A stretch of 64,000 nucleotides of DNA from an uncultured Alphaproteobacteria bacterium (lineage in GTDB: Bacteria > Pseudomonadota > Alphaproteobacteria > Puniceispirillales > Marisalimonadaceae), in assembly GCA_937142855.1 (NCBI GenBank), contig CAKZQZ010000121.1, positions 1 through 64,000 of the forward strand, written 5' to 3'. The notes beneath the pieces are model-generated. The model was not told where the DNA came from. It did no database searches and was given only the letters and a program-made list of their open reading frames with translations. Shown one piece after another: positions 8,913-16,968 of the stretch. Position 1 is the stretch's first letter; each line of letters begins with the position of its first letter. Made by a program: the position numbers and the translations under genes.

Positions 8913-9896
8913 CTACAAAACATTTTTATTAATAATTACGTCTGGATCTACTTTGTTATCAAATACATCAAGTACATTTTGAACAGCTTGTTTTGACATT
9001 CTTATAGTTGCTTCTTGTGTGACTCCTGCAATATGGGGAGATAGAAGAATATTATCCAAACCAAAAAGAGGATTTGATGATGTTGATGGTTCGTCATCAT
9101 AAACATCTAAGCCAGCTGAACGAATTTTGTTATTTATTAATGCATCGTATAATGCTTTTTCATTTACTATACCGCCTCTAGCACAATTTATTAAAATAGA
9201 AGTGCTTTTCATCGCATCAAACTCTTGAACTGAAAACATATCAGTAGTTTCTTTTGTCTTTGGACAATGCAACGTAACGGCATCCATTTGAGGTAAAATA
9301 TTTCTAAAATCATCTACATAGTGAGCGCCAGATCTTTTTATGTCTGCATCATCAACATATGGATCATAAACAAAAACATTCATATCAAAAGCCAATGCTC
9401 TTTTTACTAATTTTGATCCTATTCTACCATATCCAATGACAAGTAAACTTTTTTCAGCAAGATCCCATGCTCTTATATTCCAGCGAGTACTCCAGTCAGC
9501 TTTCCTTGCAAATTCATCATAATAAAATACATTTTTAGAAAGAGCTAACAACATGAACATGGCATGCTCTGCAACAGAAATCATATTTGAATGCGCTGCT
9601 ATTGCAAGTGGGATATTACAATCATTTAAAGCGTCCACATCAACAGAATCATAACCAACACCGTGTCTAGAAACTACTTTCAAATTTTTTGAGTTTTCAA
9701 TAATTTTTCTAGAAATATTAGCAGTCCTAACAGTAATGCCATGAACATCTTTAGCAGCTTCCAAAATTTCATTTTCATCTGCTGACATTATTGTGATGGG
9801 TTCAATATCATCTCTCGCCAATAATAATTTTTTCCCTTCTTCATGAAGGCCTTGGACCATTAAAACTTTTTTTTTGTTGGTATTTTTAATATTCAT
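8913..9896 (-). CDS. D-isomer-specific 2-hydroxyacid dehydrogenase
   Basis: This 327-residue NAD(P)-dependent dehydrogenase has the catalytic Arg in NCARGGIVNE, the Glu in YDDEP and the His in SPHIAGVT. The nucleotide-binding region is SLLVIGYGRIGSKLVKRAL. Members oxidise D-2-hydroxyacids or reduce 2-keto acids such as glyoxylate, hydroxypyruvate or phosphoglycerate. It is the first gene of a minus-strand operon with the aldolase, MDR and TSUP genes. A G-rich GGGGG element lies about 10 bases before the ATG. The true substrate is not determined; SerA-like phosphoglycerate activity seems less likely because the C-terminal ACT domain is absent. Confidence 0.9.
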   Translation of the reverse strand: MNIKNTNKKKVLMVQGLHEEGKKLLLARDDIEPITIMSADENEILEAAKDVHGITVRTANISRKIIENSKNLKVVSRHGVGYDSVDVDALNDCNIPLAIAAHSNMISVAEHAMFMLLALSKNVFYYDEFARKADWSTRWNIRAWDLAEKSLLVIGYGRIGSKLVKRALAFDMNVFVYDPYVDDADIKRSGAHYVDDFRNILPQMDAVTLHCPKTKETTDMFSVQEFDAMKSTSILINCARGGIVNEKALYDALINNKIRSAGLDVYDDEPSTSSNPLFGLDNILLSPHIAGVTQEATIRMSKQAVQNVLDVFDNKVDPDVIINKNVL

Positions 9897-10006
9897 TTAA
9901 CGATTACCCCCAATGGATTTAAAACAAATATAAAATTATCTTATTTAACATGTAAACAAAAGCTAAATGACAAATTATATAAATAAAATATGTACTTTTA
10001 AATATA

Positions 10007-10504
10007 TTAAAACAATATCTGCATTAAATGCACATCAATTATTTCATCAAATTTTTTCCCAACGTTTTTCATCGTTCCAATATTAGAAAACCCTAACTTT
10101 TTATGTAAATGCACACTTGCCTCAGATTTTCCTGCTATTCTTGAAACTAAAGTTCTAAAGTTTTTTTCTTTTCCAATTTCAATTAGTCGTTTCAAAATAT
10201 TAAAACCAATCCCCTTAGAATGAAAATCTGGATCTACATAAAATGAAATTTCCCCTGTTCCAGAGTAAGCACATCTATCAGACCAAGGACTAATTGAACC
10301 CCAAGCGAGAACTCTCCCATTTTCCCGAGCAACAATGACTGGATGTTTTTCATCATGTGACTCAAACCAACCAAGTTGGGATTGGGTAGTTTTTCTATCA
10401 GTATCAAAAGTTGCAGAAGTGTTTTCTATAGCCCAATTGTATATTTCAACAATTCTATTCAAATCCTGCTTCGTTGCAATATTTATTTGTAGCTCAATAT
10501 CCAT
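10007..10504 (-). CDS. GNAT acetyltransferase, MnaT/phosphinothricin acetyltransferase-like
   Basis: This 165-residue single-domain GNAT enzyme resembles the YncA/MnaT and phosphinothricin acetyltransferase group. It starts with IATKQDLNRIVEIYNWAIENT, has the family's AWGSISPWSDRCAY strand region, and the acetyl-CoA loop HSKGIGFNILKRL. These enzymes acetylate small amines such as methionine derivatives or aromatic amino acids in the cytoplasm. It stands alone between the catabolic operon and tRNA-Phe, transcribed on the minus strand. Substrate assignment is family-level only. Confidence 0.85.
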   Translation of the reverse strand: MDIELQINIATKQDLNRIVEIYNWAIENTSATFDTDRKTTQSQLGWFESHDEKHPVIVARENGRVLAWGSISPWSDRCAYSGTGEISFYVDPDFHSKGIGFNILKRLIEIGKEKNFRTLVSRIAGKSEASVHLHKKLGFSNIGTMKNVGKKFDEIIDVHLMQILF

Positions 10505-10624
10505 TAGAGTAACTCAAAATAAAATTACTTTAATTAATATTAGTGACTTAGCATATAAAATAATATTTTAAAATTTTTTAATGAAGGGAGGGTAAGACTC
10601 AATCAATTTGTAGGTCGGAAAACG

Positions 10625-10700
10625 TGGTGCCCGGGGGCGGATTCGAACCACCGACACGAGGATTTTCAGTCCTCTGCTCTACCTACTGAGCTACCCGGGC
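10625..10700 (-). tRNA. tRNA-Phe (GAA)
   Basis: The minus strand folds as a complete cloverleaf: acceptor GCCCGGG with CCCGGGC, D arm GCTC...GAGC, anticodon stem AGGA with loop CTGAAAA (anticodon GAA), and T arm GGTGG TTCGAAT CCGCC. The CCA end is encoded. It sits downstream of yacG, a conserved position in alphaproteobacteria. Confidence 0.97.
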
Positions 10701-10760
10701 AAAATGTTAAATTATCTATAACGTGAACAAAAGATTATGTCTAGCTAACAAATCTAAAAA

Positions 10761-10937
10761 TTAAGTATCTTTTTCATAATCTTCTTCATCTACTTGAATA
10801 GAGTATTTTTCTCCTAACCAATTATTTAAGTCTATATAACTACATCTTTTAGAGCAAAAAGGTTTAGTTTCTGTATTTTCACTAAACATTTTCTTACATA
10901 TTATACACTTTATGATTTTAACATTATTTTTATTCAT
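10761..10937 (-). CDS. yacG: YacG-like zinc-finger protein (DNA gyrase inhibitor family)
   Basis: This 58-residue gene is too short for the ORF track. The translation begins MNKNNVKIIKCIICKKMFSE and shows CIIC and CSKRC, the four-cysteine zinc site of YacG, followed by SYIDLNNWLGEKYSI, which matches the family's conserved C-terminal segment. Characterised YacG inhibits DNA gyrase in E. coli. Its ATG overlaps the TGA of the RNase E/G gene (ATGA), and the order infA-maf-rng-yacG-tRNA-Phe is standard in alphaproteobacteria, which supports the call. Confidence 0.88.
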   Translation of the reverse strand: MNKNNVKIIKCIICKKMFSENTETKPFCSKRCSYIDLNNWLGEKYSIQVDEEDYEKDT

Positions 10938-11956
10938 TTAGACATTTCCATCAATTCACCATAGTTATTTGGAAGATCTAATCTTTCAATAATTTTAATA
11001 AAAGGTGGCAATTTTTGTTCTTTAATTTTTTTATAAAGATTTTTACCGCAAATAAATTGAATATTATTTTTTGATTTATTCTCTTTTGATTTTCTCCATA
11101 AAGATCTTAAATGATTTTGAAATTCAAACTCTTCTTCATTTATATAAAACCTTTCCAGTGGTGGAAAATTTCTGGGAATATAAAGTTCATATAATTGCAA
11201 TCTTGAGAAACCAAGAAAGCTTCCATCAGAAAAATATTTTTTCCCTTTGTTTAAAATATATTCATGTAGTTTTTTTTTGCTCTCAAACGAAATTCTTGGA
11301 AAATCAATAATAATCATTCCTCCAATATTTCTTAGTTTGATTTCTTCTATACATTTTATAAATACTTTTTTACTAAATTCCAAATTAGCTTCATCTGAAT
11401 CTAATAATAAATTATGTGTGTCTACATCAATTAGTGTTGCTGTCTTAGTTTTCTCTATCCATAAAACACCACCATTCTTGATTTCCACTCGGGAATTCAA
11501 AGCGTTAAGGAAAATTTTGTCTAAATCTAAAATATTCCAATATATGGCGTGATGATCTTCCACAATTGGTAAGTTTTTTTGAAAAAAAAGATGAATAATC
11601 CTCTGTATATTGCTTAATTCTAAGCAATCAGACATGTCTTGTAAGAAAATTTTTGCTTGGACTGGTTTATCATCATATTGTTCACTTGTAATGATAACGT
11701 CAATTTTACTATTCGCTTTTATGTCTTTTGGAACACCTCTAACAGTGAGAACCAGATGATCCTTAGTTTTTGCTCGTACAACTCCCCCATTTAATTTTTT
11801 AATGATATCCGCTTTATAAATATTTCCAATTATAGGAGGGCTACTATCAGGCCAACAAATATATTTTGTTAAAATTCTATCTTCAATTTCTGCTATTCTT
11901 GTCTGACCGGCACATTTATCTATTAAAATAAAGTGATCTTGAATCTTACGTGGCAT
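10934..11956 (-). CDS. rng: Ribonuclease E/G family protein, short form
   Basis: This protein of about 340 residues belongs to the RNase E/G family of endoribonucleases for rRNA and mRNA processing. The DNase I-like catalytic region is present: TATLIDVDTHNLLL and GGMIIIDFPRI carry the two metal-binding aspartates. The N-terminal part (GNIYKADIIKKLNGGVVRAK) matches the S1-like domain region. E. coli RNase G has 489 residues; here the CPxCxG zinc link and most of the region beyond it are absent. The track start at 11974 is a TTG; I prefer the ATG at 11956. It overlaps maf and yacG in a tight operon. Confidence 0.8.
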   Translation of the reverse strand: MPRKIQDHFILIDKCAGQTRIAEIEDRILTKYICWPDSSPPIIGNIYKADIIKKLNGGVVRAKTKDHLVLTVRGVPKDIKANSKIDVIITSEQYDDKPVQAKIFLQDMSDCLELSNIQRIIHLFFQKNLPIVEDHHAIYWNILDLDKIFLNALNSRVEIKNGGVLWIEKTKTATLIDVDTHNLLLDSDEANLEFSKKVFIKCIEEIKLRNIGGMIIIDFPRISFESKKKLHEYILNKGKKYFSDGSFLGFSRLQLYELYIPRNFPPLERFYINEEEFEFQNHLRSLWRKSKENKSKNNIQFICGKNLYKKIKEQKLPPFIKIIERLDLPNNYGELMEMSK

Positions 11957-12548
11957 TTTTGAACTGGTATCCAATAGATAGCAAAGCTCTATATAATTCT
12001 GCTAGAGGTAATCCCATTACATTACTATATGACCCAGATAAAAAGTTTACAAATGATGCAGCTACGCCCTGGATTGCATAACCACCTGCCTTGCCTTCCC
12101 ATTCATTGGTGTCAAGATAATATTTGATCTCTTCTTCGTGAAGTCTCTTGAACTTTACTACAGACACCACAGTTTTAACCTTTAAATTTTTATTAGGTGA
12201 GTGAATAGCAAAGCTTGTTAATACTTTATGTCTTTTTCCTGAAATCAACCTAAGACAATCCTCTGCCATTTTAACATCAGTTGTCTTGGGTAAAATTCTT
12301 CTTCCTACCGAAACAACAGTATCGGCAGTTAATATTATTGAATCTTTATATTTGGGCTGAAGAATTAAGTTTTTTTGAATAGCCATTCTTTTTACATAAT
12401 CTAAAGGCAATTCTTTCCTTAGATTGATTTCATCAATGTTAGGCGAGATAACTAAGTCAGGGTTTAAACCTATTTGATTCAAAAGGTCTAAACGTCTTGG
12501 CGATGCAGATCCTAATAAAAAATGATTGTTACAAATGACTTTGTTCAT
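11946..12548 (-). CDS. maf: Maf-like nucleoside triphosphate pyrophosphatase
   Basis: This 200-residue protein starts with the Maf signature LGSASPRRLDLLNQIGL and has the catalytic segment LTADTVVSVG and the GKAGGYAIQG motif. Maf proteins hydrolyse non-canonical or pyrimidine nucleoside triphosphates to monophosphates and are linked to septum control. Whether it prefers dTTP/UTP (YhdE) or m7GTP (YceF) cannot be settled from sequence here. It lies between infA and rng in the conserved alphaproteobacterial block, with a short overlap into rng. Confidence 0.93.
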   Translation of the reverse strand: MNKVICNNHFLLGSASPRRLDLLNQIGLNPDLVISPNIDEINLRKELPLDYVKRMAIQKNLILQPKYKDSIILTADTVVSVGRRILPKTTDVKMAEDCLRLISGKRHKVLTSFAIHSPNKNLKVKTVVSVVKFKRLHEEEIKYYLDTNEWEGKAGGYAIQGVAASFVNFLSGSYSNVMGLPLAELYRALLSIGYQFKNAT

Positions 12549-12570
12549 AAAACAAACTTGTAGTTAGTAA

Positions 12571-12789
12571 CTATTTAAATCTAAAGGTAATTCTTCCTTT
12601 TGTTAAATCATAAGGAGTCATTTCTACGTTAACTTTATCACCAAGTAAGACCCTTATTCTATTTTTTCTCATTTTACCACTTGTATGAGCCAAAACTTCA
12701 TGATCATTGTCTAGTTTAACTCTAAACATAGCATTCGGTAATAATTCTTCAACAATACCAGAAAACTCTATAACACCTTCTTTAGCCAT
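12571..12789 (-). CDS. infA: Translation initiation factor IF-1
   Basis: This 72-residue OB-fold protein is full length for IF-1. It starts [20 protein letters not shown] and ends with [11 protein letters not shown], both near-invariant. It binds the ribosomal A site during initiation. The gene heads the infA-maf-rng-yacG set; a 75-bp gap separates it from hisD upstream. Confidence 0.98.
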   Translation of the reverse strand: MAKEGVIEFSGIVEELLPNAMFRVKLDNDHEVLAHTSGKMRKNRIRVLLGDKVNVEMTPYDLTKGRITFRFK

Positions 12790-12864
12790 TTAACCTCTTT
12801 TTTTTATTAAGTAAGACTAATCTCACTATTATTGAAAAATAGTCAAGATTTTTGTCAAAATTGA

Positions 12865-14175
12865 TCATTTATTGTTTAATCTCAATTCAACAGACATTGC
12901 ATGTGCGTCAAGTCCTTCTGCTTTTGCTAGAGTAACAACATTTTGACCTATTTCATGCAAATTTTCTTTATTAAATTCAACAATGGTAGTCCTTTTGCAA
13001 AAATCAACTACACCAAGACCACTTGAAAACTTTGCTGTACCATTTGTAGGCAAAACATGATTAGGTCCAGCAATATAATCTCCAACAGCTTCTGGGGTAA
13101 AATGACCTATAAAAATAGCTCCAGCATTTCTTATGTTTTTTAATAAATTTTCTGTTTTGCTAACCATTAACTGCAAATGCTCAGGTGCAATAAAGTTTAC
13201 CAAATCTATTGCTTCATCAATATTATCAAGAAGTATTATTGAACCAAAATCATTCCAAGACGAAGTGGCAATTTTAGATCGGGGAAGTTCTTTAAGAAAT
13301 TTTTTGATACAAATTTGTACTTTTTGAGCAAGATCTAAGTCATCTGTTAACAGAATTGCTTGAGCCTGCTCATCATGTTCTGCTTGAGATAGTAAATCTA
13401 TTGCTACGTGGTCAGGGTTAGCTGTTTTATCCGCAACAATTAAAACTTCAGATGGGCCAGCAATCGAGTCAATTCCAACTGTACCAAAAACTTGTCTTTT
13501 AGCTTCTGCTACATACGCATTGCCCGGCCCTACAATTTTGTTTACAGGCAAAATGGTTTCTGTACCATAGGCAAGTGCTCCAATAGCATGAGCTCCTCCC
13601 ATACATATAAAGTCTGTGACTTCGGCAACGTATGCAGCGGCTAAAACAATAGATGATTTTTTTAAATCTGCAATAGGGCTAACAACTACCCTTCTACTAA
13701 CACCCGCAACCAGAGCCGGAATTGCATTCATTAAAACTGACGATGGATATATTGCTTTACCACCAGGAACATAAAAACCTGTTGCTTCTATTGGTGTATA
13801 ATTTAAACCAAGTTTTACTTCAATATGGTCTTTATAATCAATGTTTCTAGGTTTCTGATATTGATGAAATTCCTTAATTCTGTCAGCAGCTAAATCTAAA
13901 GCAAGCTTTTCTTCTTTTTTTAAATTTAAATAAGCATCTTTTAAAAGACTTTTAGAAAGAAACAATTCTTCAACTTTATTAAATTTAATTTTATCAAAAT
14001 TTTGAACAAATTCTTTAAGTGCCAAATCTCCGTTATTTTTAACTTCTTCTATAATGTCAAAAACAGTTTTGTAGAGGTTTGATTGATTTGTTTTACTAAG
14101 TCGTAATAAATAATTTAATTTTTTTTTAAACTCTTTATCACTTGTTTTTAATATTTTTGAATGAAGTTTATCCAT
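12865..14175 (-). CDS. hisD: Histidinol dehydrogenase
   Basis: This 436-residue enzyme catalyses the last two steps of histidine synthesis, oxidising L-histidinol to L-histidine with NAD. Zinc-ligand and catalytic segments are present: [13 protein letters not shown] (Gln and His ligands), [10 protein letters not shown] (Glu-His pair), [14 protein letters not shown] (Asp) and [11 protein letters not shown] near the C-terminus (His). It overlaps hisG by 8 bp, so the two are co-translated. Other his genes are not in this window. Confidence 0.97.
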   Translation of the reverse strand: MDKLHSKILKTSDKEFKKKLNYLLRLSKTNQSNLYKTVFDIIEEVKNNGDLALKEFVQNFDKIKFNKVEELFLSKSLLKDAYLNLKKEEKLALDLAADRIKEFHQYQKPRNIDYKDHIEVKLGLNYTPIEATGFYVPGGKAIYPSSVLMNAIPALVAGVSRRVVVSPIADLKKSSIVLAAAYVAEVTDFICMGGAHAIGALAYGTETILPVNKIVGPGNAYVAEAKRQVFGTVGIDSIAGPSEVLIVADKTANPDHVAIDLLSQAEHDEQAQAILLTDDLDLAQKVQICIKKFLKELPRSKIATSSWNDFGSIILLDNIDEAIDLVNFIAPEHLQLMVSKTENLLKNIRNAGAIFIGHFTPEAVGDYIAGPNHVLPTNGTAKFSSGLGVVDFCKRTTIVEFNKENLHEIGQNVVTLAKAEGLDAHAMSVELRLNNK

Positions 14176-14827
14176 TTAAAACTTCTCCAACTTTATCAAT
14201 CCACACTTGAATCGTTTTTGTGTTTGTCTTCATAAAACTCCTATTTACCGCCAAACGTGTAGAAACTTTACAAATCTCTTCCACTTCAACAAGTCCATTA
14301 GCAGCTAATGTATTACCAGATTCTACTAAATCAACTATCCTCCTACATAAACCCAATGAAGGTGCTAATTCCATAGCACCATTTAATTTTATACATTCGG
14401 CATGTACTCCTCTAGCTTCGAAATGTCTTCTGGTAATATTTGGATATTTGGTAGCCACTCTAACATGACTCCATGTTCTCGGGTCTTCATTCATCACCAT
14501 TTCTTTTTGAGCTGCCACCACCATCCGACAATTACCAACATTAAGGTCAAAAGGTGAATAAACTTCTGAATGATTAAATTCAGAAAGGACGTCACTTCCA
14601 ACAAACGCCATTTGTGCAGCACCATAAGCTAAAAAAGTAACTACATCAAAAGAACGGACTCTAATAATATCTATATTATTTACATTTGTATCAAACCTTA
14701 ATTTACGATCTTGATTATCAAAGAAAGAGGCTTCAGGTTCTATGCCAACATTTGACAAAATAGGTAAAACAACATCTAAAATCCTACCTTTTGGAAGAGC
14801 TATAGTAAATTTACTATTTGCATTCAT
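14168..14827 (-). CDS. hisG: ATP phosphoribosyltransferase, short catalytic form
   Basis: This 219-residue HisG is the short form that lacks the C-terminal regulatory domain. It catalyses the first step of histidine synthesis. Seen motifs are [18 protein letters not shown] at the N-terminus and [22 protein letters not shown], the phosphoribosyl-pyrophosphate binding loop. Short HisG enzymes need the HisS-like regulatory partner HisZ, which is not encoded in this window and should be elsewhere. The gene is coupled to hisD and follows the DUF2948 gene by 9 bp. Confidence 0.96.
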   Translation of the reverse strand: MNANSKFTIALPKGRILDVVLPILSNVGIEPEASFFDNQDRKLRFDTNVNNIDIIRVRSFDVVTFLAYGAAQMAFVGSDVLSEFNHSEVYSPFDLNVGNCRMVVAAQKEMVMNEDPRTWSHVRVATKYPNITRRHFEARGVHAECIKLNGAMELAPSLGLCRRIVDLVESGNTLAANGLVEVEEICKVSTRLAVNRSFMKTNTKTIQVWIDKVGEVLNG

Positions 14828-14836
14828 TTATAGTGC

Positions 14837-15271
14837 CTATTCAATATCATGTTTAGGTTTTAGTTTGGTTGGCCAAGGTACATCAATATCTTCAATTAAA
14901 ACACTCATTTTTTCACAATTTAATATAATTTCTATAGATTTAGAAAAATGTAAAAAAATTCTTTTTTCTTTATGTGTTATAGCTAGAAGATTTAAAAATG
15001 GAAGGTTATTACTATACTTTTTATAATTAATAGCGCTAACGTTTTTGATTTGCAACCCACAAACAACCCTATAGTAAAGCTGGTCTTCTTTATTGGTCTG
15101 AGCATCATCTTTTTCCCAGCAATATCTAGAGAAGGTTGCAATAAATATTTTTTTTTCTTTATCAAAGAAAAGTTCTTCTTTTGAGAAAATTGCATCCTGA
15201 CATAAATATGAAATTATATTTAAATCTTTTTTAGTGGAAGCTGTTAATTTAATTTTTTCTTCAATATTCAA
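14837..15271 (-). CDS. DUF2948 family protein
   Basis: This 144-residue cytoplasmic protein matches the alphaproteobacterial DUF2948 family by pattern: KLTASTKKDLNIISYLCQDA, ATFSRYCWEKDD, an LQIKNVSAI strand, NLLAITH and the C-terminal PWPTKLKPKHDIE. Its function is unknown. The start codon is TTG with a purine-rich AGGG about 10 bases upstream. The position between murA and the hisG/hisD pair is the usual one for this family and is the main support for the assignment. Confidence 0.8.
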   Translation of the reverse strand: MNIEEKIKLTASTKKDLNIISYLCQDAIFSKEELFFDKEKKIFIATFSRYCWEKDDAQTNKEDQLYYRVVCGLQIKNVSAINYKKYSNNLPFLNLLAITHKEKRIFLHFSKSIEIILNCEKMSVLIEDIDVPWPTKLKPKHDIE

Positions 15272-15299
15272 AAGTCTACCCTAAAGTTTGATTGATAAT

Positions 15300-16577
15300 T
15301 TACCTTGATCTTCTTATATCTGCCCCAAGATTAGACAATTTATCTACTATATTTTCGTAACCTCTATCTAAGTGATAAATACCATCAATTTCACTAGTTC
15401 CTAATGCCACTAAACCACCTAAAATCAAACACATTGAAGCTCTTAAATCTGATGCCATTACTTTAGCAGCCTTAAGGTAGTCAACACCCTTGATTGTTGC
15501 CTTTTGCTTGTTTACAGATATTTTAGCTCCCATTCTGATTAGCTCTGGTACATGCATGAATCTATTTTCAAATATATTTTCTGTTATTTGACTATTACCA
15601 TCTGCTAATGACATTAGTGTCATGTATTGTGCTTGAAGATCAGTTGGAAAACCTGGATGTTCTTGAGTGGTAACATCATATGGTAATGGCTTTCTAAAAG
15701 CACAAATATTTATTGAATTCTTAAATACTTCAACTTTGCTACCAGTATTTTCAAGAACTTTTAAGAAAAATTGTAAATTTTTAGGTATTACATTTTTTAT
15801 CTCTACATCACCCATTGTTATACTAGATGCTATTGCAAAAGATCCAGCTTCTATTCTATCAGCAACAACTTCGTGATGAACTTTATTTAAGCTCTTAACT
15901 CCATTTATGATAATTTTATTGGTCCCTTCCCCCATAATATCTGCACCAGCTTTATTAAGACAATTGACTAAGTCAACGATTTCAGGTTCTTGAGCTGCAT
16001 TAGAAATTACTGTTTGTCCTTTGGCTAAGGCTGCCGTCAATATTGCACTTTCCGTAGCTCCTACAGAAATTTTTGGAAAATCAATTTTAGCTCCCTTTAA
16101 ACCTGAAGAGGGAACAGAGCCAATAATATAACCGGACTCAAATTTTATATTGGCTCCAAGCCTTTCCATTACCATAACGTGTAAATCAATAGGCCTACTT
16201 CCAATAGCACATCCACCAGGCAGTGGAACTTTAGCTGAACCTTGAGAGACCAGCAAAGGGCCTAAAATAAGAATTGATGCTCTCATTTGTCTAACAAGAT
16301 CGTATGAAGCATGATCGTTTAAAGGCAAGCCATTAAAATCAATTTTTCCATTTTCCCATTTTGTTTGTATGCCCAGATCATTTAATAATTTTAACATTAA
16401 TCTCGTATCCGCAAGATTTGGAACATTTGATAATGTGAAGCCTTTATTAATTATAAGCGATAATGCCATTAAAGGTAATGCAGCATTCTTAGCTCCGCTT
16501 ATAGTAACAGAGCCATGTAATTTTTTGCCTCCAGTAATAAAAATCCTTTCATTAGTATTTTTAACTAAATCATCCAT
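15300..16577 (-). CDS. murA: UDP-N-acetylglucosamine 1-carboxyvinyltransferase
   Basis: This 425-residue enzyme makes the first committed step of peptidoglycan synthesis, adding enolpyruvate from PEP to UDP-GlcNAc. It has KKLHGSVTISGAKNAALPLM with the conserved Lys and Asn, and the active-site cysteine loop PGGCAIGSRPIDLHV, so it should be sensitive to fosfomycin in principle. Length is normal. It lies 11 bp downstream of a small conserved gene and 28 bp before the DUF2948 gene. Confidence 0.97.
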   Translation of the reverse strand: MDDLVKNTNERIFITGGKKLHGSVTISGAKNAALPLMALSLIINKGFTLSNVPNLADTRLMLKLLNDLGIQTKWENGKIDFNGLPLNDHASYDLVRQMRASILILGPLLVSQGSAKVPLPGGCAIGSRPIDLHVMVMERLGANIKFESGYIIGSVPSSGLKGAKIDFPKISVGATESAILTAALAKGQTVISNAAQEPEIVDLVNCLNKAGADIMGEGTNKIIINGVKSLNKVHHEVVADRIEAGSFAIASSITMGDVEIKNVIPKNLQFFLKVLENTGSKVEVFKNSINICAFRKPLPYDVTTQEHPGFPTDLQAQYMTLMSLADGNSQITENIFENRFMHVPELIRMGAKISVNKQKATIKGVDYLKAAKVMASDLRASMCLILGGLVALGTSEIDGIYHLDRGYENIVDKLSNLGADIRRSR

Positions 16578-16588
16578 TTTAAGAATTT

Positions 16589-16750
16589 TTAATTTTTAGC
16601 ATTTAAATCTAACCTTGGAATACCAATTTTTATTGTTCTTTTACCAGTAATTTTTTTATTATCTCTATCTGTTATTTGTTTTTTTCTTAGCTTTAAATTG
16701 TCTTTTAAAGATGCAGATAATTCTTCATTATTACTATTTTTTTTTATCAT
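16589..16750 (-). CDS. Small basic protein upstream of murA
   Basis: This 53-residue ORF is below the track cutoff. It reads MIKKNSNNEELSASLKDNLK, then LRKKQITDRDNKKITGKRT and ends IGIPRLDLNAKN. Many alphaproteobacteria carry a small protein with a similar L-x-NLKxRKxQ motif near murA, so I think it is real, from memory of that pattern rather than a search. It is rich in Lys and Asn and has no membrane segment. No clear ribosome binding site is visible. Function unknown. Confidence 0.5.
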   Translation of the reverse strand: MIKKNSNNEELSASLKDNLKLRKKQITDRDNKKITGKRTIKIGIPRLDLNAKN

Positions 16751-16865
16751 GAACACTTGTCGTTATCTATTTTATTTATATAAAATTATTATCATATCAA
16801 TAATATCCAATAATAAAAAACTTGTCATTAATGAAAACATAATTAAATTATCAATTAAGAAGAGT

Positions 16866-16941
16866 GCCGTCATAGCTCCAGCGGTAGAGCGCGTCATTGG
16901 TAATGACGAGGTCACTGGTTCAAATCCAGTTGACGGCACCA
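16866..16941 (+). tRNA. tRNA-Thr (GGT)
   Basis: The plus strand folds as a cloverleaf: acceptor GCCGTCA with TGACGGC, anticodon stem CGTCA/TGACG with loop TTGGTAA (anticodon GGT), T arm ACTGG TTCAAAT CCAGT, and an encoded CCA. It is flanked by genes on the opposite strand. Confidence 0.97.
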
Positions 16942-16968
16942 ATTTCAATATATTTAAAGTTTATTATA

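Noticed and set aside
9897-10006. TTTAACATGTAAA-like palindrome as an operator before the dehydrogenase operon
   Set aside because: It is an imperfect, short AT-rich match that is expected often by chance here.
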